A stretch of DNA of 64,000 nucleotides. Source: Siphonodentalium dalli. Lineage: Eukaryota > Mollusca > Scaphopoda > Gadilida > Siphonodentaliidae. The notes beneath the pieces were generated by a model, which was not told the origin of the DNA, ran no database searches, and saw only the letters and a list, made by a program, of their open reading frames with translations. Shown piece by piece: positions 52,580 through 64,000 of the stretch (within the stretch, counting starts at the first letter, position 1; each line of letters begins with the position of its first letter). The DNA lies in NCBI GenBank assembly GCA_032622095.1, contig CP136068.1, forward strand, positions 61,528,025 through 61,592,024, given 5' to 3'. Made by a program: the position numbers and the translations under genes.

Positions 52580-54903
52580 ATGCGAGTGGACATGCAGGAA
52601 CTCATATTAGAGTGGACAGGGAGGAACTCATATTAGAGTGGACAGGGAGGAACTCATATAAGATGGACAGGAAGGAACTCATATTAGAGCGGACAGGGAG
52701 GAACTCATATAAGAGTGGACAGGGAAGAACTCATATAAGAGTGGACATGCAGGAATTCACTTAAGAGTGACAGGCTGGGACTCATATAAGAGTGGACAGG
52801 CAGGAACACATATAATAGTGGTCAGTGAGGAACTCATATTTGAGTGGACAGGGAGAAACTCATTAAAAAATGGACAGGGAGCAACTCATATAAGAGTGGA
52901 CAAGGGGGAACTCATATAAGAGTGGTCAGGCAGGAACCCATATAAGAGTGGACAGGGAGGAACTCATATAAAGTGGACAGGGAGGAACTCATATAAGAGT
53001 GGACAGGCAGGAACTCATATAAGAGTGGACAGGCTGGAACTCATATAAGAGTGGACAGGCAGGAACTCATATAAGAGTGGACAGGGAGGAACTCATAAGA
53101 GTGGACAGTGAGGAACTCATAAGAGTGGACATGGAGGAACTCATAAGAGTGGACAGGCAGGAACTCTAGTGGACAGGCAGCAGCTCATATAATAGTGGAC
53201 AGGGAGGAACTCATAAGAGAGGACAGGGAGGAACTAATATATGAGTGTACATGGAGGAACTAATATAAGAGTGGACAGGGAGGAACTAATATAAGAGTGG
53301 ACAGGGAGGAACTAATATAAGAGTGGACAGGGAGGAACTAATATAAGAGTGGACAGGGAGGAACTAATATAAGAGTGGACAGGGAGGAACTAATATAAGA
53401 GTGGACAGGGGGGAACTCATATAAGAGTGGACAGGCTGGAACTCATAAGAGTGGACAGGCTGGAACTCATAAGAGTGGACAGGCAGGAACTCATATAAGA
53501 GTGGACAGGGAGGAACTCATAAGAGTGGACATGGAGGAACTCATAAGAGTGGACAGGCTGGAACTCATAAGAGTGGACAGGCAGCAACTCATATAAGAGT
53601 GAACAGGGAGGAACTCATATAAGAGAGAACAGGGAGGAACTAATATATGAGTGTACAGGGAGGAACTAATATAAGAGTGGACAGGGAGGAACTCATATAA
53701 GAGTGGACAGGGAGGAACTCATATAAGAGTGGACAGGGAGGAACCCATATAAGAGTGGACAGGCAGGAACTCATAAAAGAATGGACAGGCAGGAACTCAT
53801 ATAAGAGTGGACAGGCAGGAACTCATATAGCAGTGTACAGGGAGGAACTCATAAGAGTTGACAGTGAGGAACTCATATAAGAGTGGACAGGGAAGAACTC
53901 ATATAAGAGTGGACATGTAGGAACTCATATAAGAGTGGACAGGCAGGAACTCATATAAGAGTGGACAGGCAGGAACTCATATAGCAGTGTACAGGGAGGA
54001 ACTCATAAGAGTTGACAGGGAGGAACTCATATAAGAGTGGACAGGGAAGAACTCATATAAGAGTTGACATGCAGGAATTCATATAAGAGTGGACAGGGAA
54101 CTCATATAAGAGTGAACAGGGAGAAACTCATAAGAGTGGACAGGGAGGAACTCATAAGAGTGGACATGGAGGAACTCATATAAGAGTGGACAGGGAGGAA
54201 CCCATATAAGAGTGGACAGGCAGGAACTCATAAAAGAATGGACAGGCAGGAACTCATATAAGAGTGGACAGGCAGGAACTAATATAAGAGTGGACAGGGA
54301 GGAACTCATATAAGAGTGGACAGGGAGGAACTCATATAAGAGTGGACAGGCAGCAACTCATATAAGAGTGGACAGGCAGGAACTCATATAACAGTGTACA
54401 GGGAGGAACTCATAAGAGTTGACAGGGAGGAACTCATATAAGAGTGGACAGGGAAGAACTCATATAAGAGTGGACATGCAGTAATTCATATAAGAGTGAC
54501 AGGCTGGGACTCATATAAGAGTGGACATGCAGGAACTCATATAAGAGTGGACAGGGAGGAACTCATATAAGAGTATACAGGTCCAACTCATATAAGAGTG
54601 GACAGGGAGGAACTCATAAAAGAGTGGACAGGGAGCAACTCATAAAAGAGTGGACAGGCAGCAACTCATAAAAGAGTGGACAGGGAGCAACTCATATAAG
54701 AGTGGACAGGGAGCAACTCATATAAGAGTGGACACGCAGGAACTCATATAAGAGTGGACACGCAGGAACTCATATAAGAGTGGACAGGGAGGAACTCATA
54801 TAAGAGTGGACAGGGAGGAACTCATATAAGAGTGGACAGAGAGGAACTCATATAAGAGTGGACAGGCAGGAACTCATATAAGAGTGAACAGGGAGGAACT
54901 CAT
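52580..54903 (+). repeat. Right-hand mosaic, 2,324-bp block
   Basis: Lies between ATGCGAG markers at 52580 and 54904. It contains the AACTCTAGTGG deletion junction (53161), a CTAATATAAGAG cassette and the TAGCAGTGTAC monomers. An equivalent block of 2,325 bp lies at 57726-60050. Confidence 0.87.
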
Positions 54904-55894
54904 ATGCGAGTGGACATGCAGGAACTCATATTAGAGTGGACAGGGAGGAACTCATATTAGAGTGGACAGGGAGGAACTCATATAAGATGGACAGGGAGGA
55001 ACTCATATTAGAGTGGACAGGGAGGAACTCATATAAGAGTGGACAGGGAAGAACTCATATAAGAGTGGACATGCAGGAATTCATATAAGAGTGGACAGGG
55101 AGGAACTCATAAGAGTGGACATGGAGGAACTCATAAGAGTGGACAGGCTGGAACTCATAAGAGTGGACAGGCAGCAACTCATATAAGAGTGAACAGGGAG
55201 GAACTCATATAAGAGAGGACAGGGAGAAACTAATATATGAGTGTACAGGGAGGAACTAATATAAGAGTGGACAGGGAGGAACTCATATAAGAGTGGACAG
55301 GGAGGAACTCATATAAGAGTGGACAGGGAGGAACCCATATAAGAGTGGACAGGCAGGAACTCATAAAAGAATGGACAGGCAGGAACTCATATAAGAGTGG
55401 ACAGGCAGGAACTCATATAGCAGTGTACAGGGAGGAACTCATAAGAGTTGACAGTGAGGAACTCATATAAGAGTGGACAGGGAAGAACTCATATAAGAGT
55501 GGATATGTAGGAACTCATATAAGAGTGGACAGGCAGGAACTCATATAAGAGTGGACAGGCAGGAACTCATATAGCAGTGTACAGGGAGGAACTCATAAGA
55601 GTTGACAGGGAGGAACTCATATAAGAGTGGACAGGGAAGAACTCATATAAGAGTTGACATGCAGGAACTCATATAAGAGTGAACAGGGAGGAGTGGACAG
55701 ACTGGAACTCATATAAGAGTGGACAGACTGGAACTCATATAAGAGTGGACAGGCAGGAACTCATATAAGAGTGGACAGGGAGGAACTCATATAAGAGTGG
55801 ACAGGGAGGAACTCATATAAGAGTGGACAGAGAGGAACTCATATAAGAGTGGACAGGCAGGAACTCATATAAGAGTGAACAGGGAGGAACTCAT
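54904..55894 (+). repeat. Right-hand mosaic, 991-bp block
   Basis: Lies between ATGCGAG markers at 54904 and 55895. It ends shortly after the unusual junction GGGAGGAGTGGACAGACTGG (from 55681), where most of a monomer is missing. The 990-bp block 56736-57725 is its near copy. Confidence 0.87.
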
Positions 55895-56735
55895 ATGCGA
55901 GTGGACATGCAGGAACTCATATTAGAGTGGACAGGGAGGAACTCATATTAGAGTGGACAGGGAGGAACTCATATAAGATGGACAGGGAGGAACTCATATT
56001 AGAGTGGACAGGGAGGAACTCATATAAGAGTGGACAGGGAAGAACTCATATAAGAGTGGACATGCAGGAATTCACTTAAGAGTGACAGGCTGGGACTCAT
56101 ATAAGAGTGGACAGGCAGGAACACATATAATAGTGGTCAGTGAGGAACTCATATTTGAGTGGACAGGGAGAAACTCATTAAAAAATGGACAGGGAGCAAC
56201 TCATATAAGAGTGGACAAGGGGGAACTCATATAAGAGTGGTCAGGCAGGAACCCATATAAGAGTGGACAGGGAGGAACTCATATAAAGTGGACAGGGAGG
56301 AACTCATATAAGAGTGGACAGGCAGGAACTCATATAAGAGTGGACAGGCTGGAACTCATATAAGAGTGGACAGGCAGGAACTCATATAAGAGTGGACAGG
56401 GAGGAACTCATAAGAGTGGACAGTGAGGAACTCATAAGAGTGGACATGGAGGAACTCATAAGAGTGGACAGGCAGGAACTCTAGTGGACAGGCAGCAGCT
56501 CATATAATAGTGGACAGGGAGGAACTCATAAGAGAGGACAGGGAGGAACTCATATAAGAGTGGACACGCAGGAACTCATATAAGAGTGGACACGCAGGAA
56601 CTCATATAAGAGTGGACAGGGAGGAACTCATATAAGAGTGGACAGGGAGGAACTCATATAAGAGTGGACAGAGAGGAACTCATATAAGAGTGGACAGGCA
56701 GGAACTCATATAAGAGTGAACAGGGAGGAACTCAT
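55895..56735 (+). repeat. Right-hand mosaic, 841-bp block
   Basis: Lies between ATGCGAG markers. It contains the second copy of the AACTCTAGTGG deletion junction (56476), then skips the cassette region and jumps at about 56550 to GACACGCAGG monomers. Confidence 0.85.
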
Positions 56736-57725
56736 ATGCGAGTGGACATGCAGGAACTCATATTAGAGTGGACAGGGAGGAACTCATATTAGAGTGGACA
56801 GGGAGGAACTCATATAAGATGGACAGGGAGGAACTCATATTAGAGTGGACAGGGAGGAACTCATATAAGAGTGGACAGGGAAGAACTCATATAAGAGTGG
56901 ACATGCAGGAATTCATATAAGAGTGGACAGGGAGGAACTCATAAGAGTGGACATGGAGGAACTCATAAGAGTGGACAGGCTGGAACTCATAAGAGTGGAC
57001 AGGCAGCAACTCATATAAGAGTGAACAGGGAGGAACTCATATAAGAGAGGACAGGGAGAAACTAATATATGAGTGTACAGGGAGGAACTAATATAAGAGT
57101 GGACAGGGAGGAACTCATATAAGAGTGGACAGGGAGGAACTCATATAAGAGTGGACAGGGAGGAACCCATATAAGAGTGGACAGGCAGGAACTCATAAAA
57201 GAATGGACAGGCAGGAACTCATATAAGAGTGGACAGGCAGGAACTCATATAGCAGTGTACAGGGAGGAACTCATAAGAGTTGACAGTGAGGAACTCATAT
57301 AAGAGTGGACAGGGAAGAACTCATATAAGAGTGGATATGTAGGAACTCATATAAGAGTGGACAGGCAGGAACTCATATAAGAGTGGACAGGCAGGAACTC
57401 ATATAGCAGTGTACAGGGAGGAACTCATAAGAGTTGACAGGGAGGAACTCATATAAGAGTGGACAGGGAAGAACTCATATAAGAGTTGACATGCAGGAAC
57501 TCATATAAGAGTGAACAGGGAGGAGTGGACAGACTGGAACTCATATAAGAGTGGACAGACTGGAACTCATATAAGAGTGGACAGGCAGGAACTCATATAA
57601 GAGTGGACAGGGAGGAACTCATATAAGAGTGGACAGGGAGGAACTCATATAAGAGTGGACAGAGAGGAACTCATATAAGAGTGGACAGGCAGGAACTCAT
57701 ATAAGAGTGAACAGGGAGGAACTCA
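56736..57725 (+). repeat. Right-hand mosaic, 990-bp block
   Basis: Near copy of 54904-55894. It repeats the GGGAGGAGTGGACAGACTGG junction at 57513, 1,832 bp after the first. Confidence 0.87.
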
Positions 57726-60050
57726 TATGCGAGTGGACATGCAGGAACTCATATTAGAGTGGACAGGGAGGAACTCATATTAGAGTGGACAGGGAGGAAC
57801 TCATATAAGATGGACAGGGAGGAACTCATATTAGAGTGGACAGGGAGGAACTCATATAAGAGTGGACAGGGAAGAACTCATATAAGAGTGGACATGCAGG
57901 AATTCACTTAAGAGTGACAGGCTGGGACTCATATAAGAGTGGACAGGCAGGAACACATATAATAGTGGTCAGTGAGGAACTCATATTTGAGTGGACAGGG
58001 AGAAACTCATTAAAAAATGGACAGGGAGCAACTCATATAAGAGTGGACAAGGGGGAACTCATATAAGAGTGGTCAGGCAGGAACCCATATAAGAGTGGAC
58101 AGGGAGGAACTCATATAAAGTGGACAGGGAGGAACTCATATAAGAGTGGACAGGCAGGAACTCATATAAGAGTGGACAGGCTGGAACTCATATAAGAGTG
58201 GACAGGCAGGAACTCATATAAGAGTGGACAGGGAGGAACTCATAAGAGTGGACAGTGAGGAACTCATAAGAGTGGACATGGAGGAACTCATAAGAGTGGA
58301 CAGGCAGGAACTCTAGTGGACAGGCAGCAGCTCATATAATAGTGGACAGGGAGGAACTCATAAGAGAGGACAGGGAGGAACTAATATATGAGTGTACATG
58401 GAGGAACTAATATAAGAGTGGACAGGGAGGAACTAATATAAGAGTGGACAGGGAGGAACTAATATAAGAGTGGACAGGGAGGAACTAATATAAGAGTGGA
58501 CAGGGAGGAACTAATATAAGAGTGGACAGGGAGGAACTGATATAAGAGTGGACAGGGGGGAACTCATATAAGAGTGGACAGGCTGGAACTCATAAGAGTG
58601 GACAGGCTGGAACTCATAAGAGTGGACAGGCAGGAACTCATATAAGAGTGGACAGGGAGGAACTCATAAGAGTGGACATGGAGGAACTCATAAGAGTGGA
58701 CAGGCTGGAACTCATAAGAGTGGACAGGCAGCAACTAATATAAGAGTGAACAGGGAGGAACTCATATAAGAGAGAACAGGGAGGAACTAATATATGAGTG
58801 TACAGGGAGGAACTAATATAAGAGTGGACAGGGAGGAACTCATATAAGAGTGGACAGGGAGGAACTCATATAAGAGTGGACAGGGAGGAACCCATATAAG
58901 AGTGGACAGGCAGGAACTCATAAAAGAATGGACAGGCAGGAACTCATATAAGAGTGGACAGGCAGGAACTCATATAGCAGTGTACAGGGAGGAACTCATA
59001 AGAGTTGACAGTGAGGAACTCATATAAGAGTGGACAGGGAAGAACTCATATAAGAGTGGACATGTAGGAACTCATATAAGAGTGGACAGGCAGGAACTCA
59101 TATAAGAGTGGACAGGCAGGAACTCATATAGCAGTGTACAGGGAGGAACTCATAAGAGTTGACAGGGAGGAACTCATATAAGAGTGGACAGGGAAGAACT
59201 CATATAAGAGTTGACATGCAGGAATTCATATAAGAGTGGACAGGGAACTCATATAAGAGTGAACAGGGAGGAACTCATAAGAGTGGACAGGGAGGAACTC
59301 ATAAGAGTGGACATGGAGGAACTCATATAAGAGTGGACAGGGAGGAACCCATATAAGAGTGGACAGGCAGGAACTCATAAAAGAATGGACAGGCAGGAAC
59401 TCATATAAGAGTGGACAGGCAGGAACTAATATAAGAGTGGACAGGGAGGAACTCATATAAGAGTGGACAGGGAGGAACTCATATAAGAGTGGACAGGCAG
59501 CAACTCATATAAGAGTGGACAGGCAGGAACTCATATAACAGTGTACAGAGAGGAACTCATAAGAGTTGACAGGGAGGAACTCATATAAGAGTGGACAGGG
59601 AAGAACTCATATAAGAGTGGACATGCAGTAATTCATATAAGAGTGACAGGCTGGGACTCATATAAGAGTGGACATGCAGGAACTCATATAAGAGTGGACA
59701 GGGAGGAACTCATATAAGAGTATACAGGTCCAACTCATATAAGAGTGGACAGGGAGTAACTCATAAAAGAGTGGACAGGGAGCAACTCATAAAAGAGTGG
59801 ACAGGCAGCAACTCATAAAAGAGTGGACAGGGAGCAACTCATATAAGAGTGGACAGGGAGCAACTCATATAAGAGTGGACACGCAGGAACTCATATAAGA
59901 GTGGACACGCAGGAACTCATATAAGAGTGGACAGGGAGGAACTCATATAAGAGTGGACAGGGAGGAACTCATATAAGAGTGGACAGAGAGGAACTCATAT
60001 AAGAGTGGACAGGCAGGAACTCATATAAGAGTGAACAGGGAGGAACTCAT
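57726..60050 (+). repeat. Right-hand mosaic, 2,325-bp block
   Basis: Near copy of 52580-54903, with the third AACTCTAGTGG junction (58308) and the same cassette order. A 76-codon open stretch on the minus strand (59226-59456) repeats those at 51755 and 54079. Confidence 0.87.
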
Positions 60051-61640
60051 ATGCGAGTGGACATGCAGGAACTCATATTAGAGTGGACAGGGAGGAACTC
60101 ATATTAGAGTGGACAGGGAGGAACTCATATAAGATGGACAGGGAGGAACTCATATTAGAGTGGACAGGGAGGAACTCATATAAGAGTGGACAGGGAAGAA
60201 CTCATATAAGAGTGGACATGCTGGAATTCATATAAGAGTGGACAGGGAGGAACTCATAAGAGTGGACATGGAGGAACTCATAAGAGTGGACAGGCTGGAA
60301 CTCATAAGAGTGGACAGGCAGCAACTCATATAAGAGTGAACAGGGAGGAACTCATATAAGAGAGGACAGGGAGAAACTAATATATGAGTGTACAGGGAGG
60401 AACTAATATAAGAGTGGACAGGGAGGAACTCATATAAGAGTGGACAGGGAGGAACTCATATAAGAGTGGACAGGGAGGAACCCATATAAGAGTGGACAGG
60501 CAGGAACTCATAAAAGAATGGACAGGCAGGAACTCATATAAGAGTGGACAGGCAGGAACTCATATAGCAGTGTACAGGGAGGAACTCATAAGAGTTGACA
60601 GTGAGGAACTCATATAAGAGTGGACAGGGAAGAACTCATATAAGAGTGGATATGTAGGAACTCATATAAGAGTGGACAGGCAGGAACTCATATAAGAGTG
60701 GACAGGCAGGAACTCATATAGCAGTGTACAGGGAGGAACTCATAAGAGTTGACAGGGAGGAACTCATATAAGAGTGGACAGGGAAGAACTCATATAAGAG
60801 TTGACATGCAGGAATTCATATAAGAGTGGACAGGAAACTCATATAAGAGTGAACAGGGAGGAACTCATAAGAGTGGACAGGGAGGAACTCATAAGAGTGG
60901 ACATGGAGGAACTCATATAAGAGTGGACAGGGAGGAACCCATATAAGAGTGGACAGGCAGGAACTCATAAAAGAATGGACAGGCAGGAACTCATATAAGA
61001 GTGGACAGGCAGGAACTAATATAAGAGTGGACAGGGAGGAACTCATATAAGAGTGGACAGGGAGGAACTCATATAAGAGTGGACAGGCAGCAACTCATAT
61101 AAGAGTGGACAGGCAGGAACTCATATAACAGTGTACAGGGAGGAACTCATAAGAGTTGACAGGGAGGAACTCATATAAGAGTGGACAGGGAAGAACTCAT
61201 ATAAGAGTGGACATGCAGTAATTCATATAAGAGTGACAGGCTGGGACTCATATAAGAGTGGACATGCAGGAACTCATATAAGAGTGGACAGGGAGGAACT
61301 CATATAAGAGTATACAGGTCCAACTCATATAAGAGTGGACAGGGAGGAACTCATAAAAGAGTGGACAGGGAGCAACTCATAAAAGAGTGGACAGGCAGCA
61401 ACTCATAAAAGAGTGGACAGGGAGCAACTCATATAAGAGTGGACAGGGAGCAACTCATATAAGAGTGGACACGCAGGAACTCATATAAGAGTGGACACGC
61501 AGGAACTCATATAAGAGTGGACAGGGAGGAACTCATATAAGAGTGGACAGGGAGGAACTCATATAAGAGTGGACAGAGAGGAACTCATATAAGAGTGGAC
61601 AGGCAGGAACTCATATAAGAGTGAACAGGGAGGAACTCAT
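60051..61640 (+). repeat. Right-hand mosaic, 1,590-bp block
   Basis: Lies between ATGCGAG markers at 60051 and 61641. It lacks the CTAATATAAGAG cassette of the 2.3-kb blocks but keeps the TAGCAGTGTAC, AAAGAATGG and TATACAGGTCC monomers in order. Confidence 0.85.
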
Positions 61641-63463
61641 ATGCGAGTGGACATGCAGGAACTCATATTAGAGTGGACAGGGAGGAACTCATATTAGAGT
61701 GGACAGGGAGGAACTCATATAAGATGGACAGGGAGGAACTCATATTAGAGTGGACAGGGAGGAACTCATATAAGAGTGGACAGGGAAGAACTCATATAAG
61801 AGTGGACATGCAGGAATTCATATAAGAGTGACAGGCTGGGACTCATATAAGAGTGGACATGCAGGAACTCATATAAGAGTGGACAGGGAGGAACTCATAT
61901 AAGAGTGGACAGGGAGGAACTCATATAAGAGTGGTCATGGAGAAACTCATATAAGAGTGGACAGGGAGGAACTCAAAAGAGTGGACTGGGAAGAACTCAT
62001 ATAAGAGTGGACAGGCAGGAACACATATAAGAGTGGTCAGGGAGGAACTCATATTTGAGTGGACAGGGAGAAACTCATAAAAGAATGGACAGGGAGCAAC
62101 TCTTATAAGAGTGGACAAGGAGGAACTCATATAAGAGTGGACAGGCAGGAACTCATATAAGAGTGGACAGGGAGGAACTCATATAAAGTGGACAGGGAGG
62201 AACTCATATAAGAGTGGACAGGCAGGAACTCATATAAGAGTGGACAGGCTGGAACTCATATAAGAAGGGACAGGCAGGAACTCATATAGGAGTGGACAGG
62301 GAGGAACTCATAAGAGTGGACAGGGAGGAACACATAAGAGTGGACATGGAGGAACTCATAAGAGTGGACAGGCAGGAACTCATACAAGAGTGGACAGGCT
62401 GGAACTCATATACGAGTGGACAGGCTGGAACTCATATACGAGTGGACAGGCAGCAACTCATATAATTGTGGACAGGGAGGAACTCATAAGAGAGGGCAGG
62501 GAGGAACTAATATATGAGTGTACATGGAGGAACTAATATAAGAGTGGACAGGGAGGAACTAATATAAGAGTGGACAGGGAGGAACTAATATAAGAGTGGA
62601 CAGGGAGGAACTAATATAAGAGTGGACAGGGAGGAACTAATATAAGAGTGGACAGGGAGGAACTCATATAAGAGTGGACAGGCTGGAACTCATAAGAGTG
62701 GACAGGCTGGAACTCATAAGAGTGGACAGGCAGGAACTCATATAAGAGTGGACAGGGAGGAACTCATAAGAGTGGACAGGGAGGAACTCATATAAGAGTG
62801 GACAGGGAAGAACTCATATAAGAGTGGACATGCAGGAATTCATATAAGAGTGACAGGCTGGGACTCATATAAGAGTGGACATGCAGGAACTCATATAAGA
62901 GTGGACACGGAGGAACTCATATAAGAGTGGACAGGGAGGAACTCATATAAGAGTGGACATGGAGAAACTCATATAAGAGTGGACAGGGAGGAACTCATAA
63001 GAGTGGACTGGGAAGAACTCATATAAGAGTGGACAGGCAGGAACACATATAAGAGTGGTCAGGGAGGAACTCATATTTGAGTGGACAGGGAGAAACTCAT
63101 AAAAGAATGGACAGGGAGCAACTCTTATAAGATTGGACAAGGAGGAACTCATATAAGAGTGGACAGGGAGGAACTCATATAAAGTGGACAGGGAGGAACT
63201 CATATAAGAGTGGACAGGCAGGAACTCATATAAGAGTGGACAGGCTGGAACTCATATAAGAAGGGACAGGCAGGAACTCATATAGGAGTGGACAGGGAGG
63301 AACTCATATAAGAGTGGACACGCAGGAACTCATATAAGAGTGGACAGGGAGGAACTCATATAAGAGTGGACAGGGAGGAACTCATATAAGAGTGGACAGA
63401 GAGGAACTCATATAAGAGTGGACAGGCAGGAACTCATATAAGAGTGAACAGGGAGGAACTCAT
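61641..63463 (+). repeat. Right-hand mosaic, 1,823-bp block
   Basis: Lies between ATGCGAG markers. It contains two partial copies of the TTTGAG / AAAGAATGG / AACTCTTATAAG order, about 1,022 bp apart (61921 and 62943). Its middle part matches 23312-24100, where the same TATAATTGTGG monomer occurs (23850 and 62463 regions). This links the right end to a block almost 39 kb away. Confidence 0.85.
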
Positions 63464-64000
63464 ATGCGAGTGGACATGCAGGAACTCATATTAGAGTGGA
63501 CAGGGAGGAACTCATATTAGAGTGGACAGGGAGGAACTCATATAAGATGGACAGGGAGGAACTCATATTAGAGTGGACAGGGAGGAACTCATATAAGAGT
63601 GGACAGGGAAGAACTCATATAAGAGTGGACATGCAGGAATTCATATAAGAGTGGACAGGGAGGAACTCATAAGAGTGGACATGGAGGAACTCATAAGAGT
63701 GGACAGGCTGGAACTCATAAGAGTGGACAGGCAGCAACTCATATAAGAGTGAACAGGGAGGAACTCATATAAGAGAGGACAGGGAGAAACTAATATATGA
63801 GTGTACAGGGAGGAACTAATATAAGAGTGGACAGGGAGGAACTCATATAAGAGTGGACAGGGAGGAACTCATATAAGAGTGGACAGGGAGGAACCCATAT
63901 AAGAGTGGACAGGCAGGAACTCATAAAAGAATGGACAGGCAGGAACTCATATAAGAGTGGACAGGCAGGAACTCATATAGCAGTGTACAGGGAGGAACTC
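63464..64000 (+). repeat. Right-hand mosaic, block cut by the window end
   Basis: Starts at ATGCGAG (63464) and follows the order of 54904-55440 (TTAGAG pair, TATAAGATGG, AATTCATATAAG, 24-mers, TGTACAGG, AACCCAT, AAAGAATGG, TAGCAGTGTAC). It runs off the window still inside satellite. Confidence 0.85.

Noticed and set aside
2336-63203. Many predicted ORFs of 60-86 aa inside the array, on both strands
   Set aside because: All are satellite read through three frames; they start and end at monomer variants, have no domain, and recur wherever the same variants recur.
1-64000. TATA-box promoters, from TATAAGAG in every monomer
   Set aside because: A match to a short AT-rich motif in every repeat has no specificity; no start-site evidence can be seen.
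1-64000. Telomeric or subtelomeric repeat
   Set aside because: No TTAGGG-like or other known telomere motif; the monomer and compound units fit a satellite, and the chromosomal position cannot be read.
1-64000. A gene for a long repetitive protein (silk- or mucin-like)
   Set aside because: Stops recur at least once per three standard monomers in every frame, and 24/26-bp length changes shift frames; no open frame exceeds 86 codons in the array.

Overview
The window is almost entirely one satellite DNA. About 62.5 of 64 kb is a head-to-tail array of a monomer of about 26 bp, always in the same orientation. Each monomer has a CTCATATAAGAG core followed by a purine-rich GTGGACAGGGAGG arm. The array is broken once, at 4686-6151, by 1,466 bp of AT-rich, non-satellite DNA. 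That insert carries a minus-strand remnant of a non-LTR retrotransposon. I find no host gene, RNA gene, CRISPR array or operon. The source is a eukaryote, probably an animal. The remnant joins a hydrophobic N-terminus, a 2A-like ...NPGP motif and an AP-type endonuclease, a layout known from CR1/L2-like elements of marine invertebrates. The species cannot be read from this sequence.

Layout. (1) 1-4685: satellite in which one block recurs at offsets of 3,067 and 1,045 bp. (2) 4686-6151: the insertion. It keeps the 5' part of the element (leader, N-terminus, endonuclease) but has lost the reverse transcriptase and 3' end. (3) 6152-8610: satellite with the common variant order. (4) 8611-18771: repeat units of 1,740, 2,198, 2,433 and 1,796 bp, including an almost identical 1,796-bp tandem pair. 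(5) 18772-28200: more rearranged satellite with one odd 24-bp patch at 26774-26797. (6) 28201-48695: the clearest higher-order repeat. A 2,181-bp unit has extended forms (about 3.0 kb) and shortened forms (about 2.0 and 0.98 kb). (7) 48696-64000: a mosaic of recent segmental duplications with marker spacings of 2324, 991, 841, 990, 2325, 1590 and 1823 bp.

The monomers are not random variants. They fall into recurring classes: 26-mers, 24-mers lacking one AT step, CTAATATAAGAG types, TACGAG types, TGTACA types and others. The order of these classes repeats from unit to unit, so copies can be aligned and shared breakpoints traced. The array therefore records unequal exchange and segmental duplication. 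The predicted ORFs of 60-86 aa inside it are by-products of a 26-bp period read through three frames and are not annotated as genes. All spacings were read by hand from marker positions. Percent identities were not computed.
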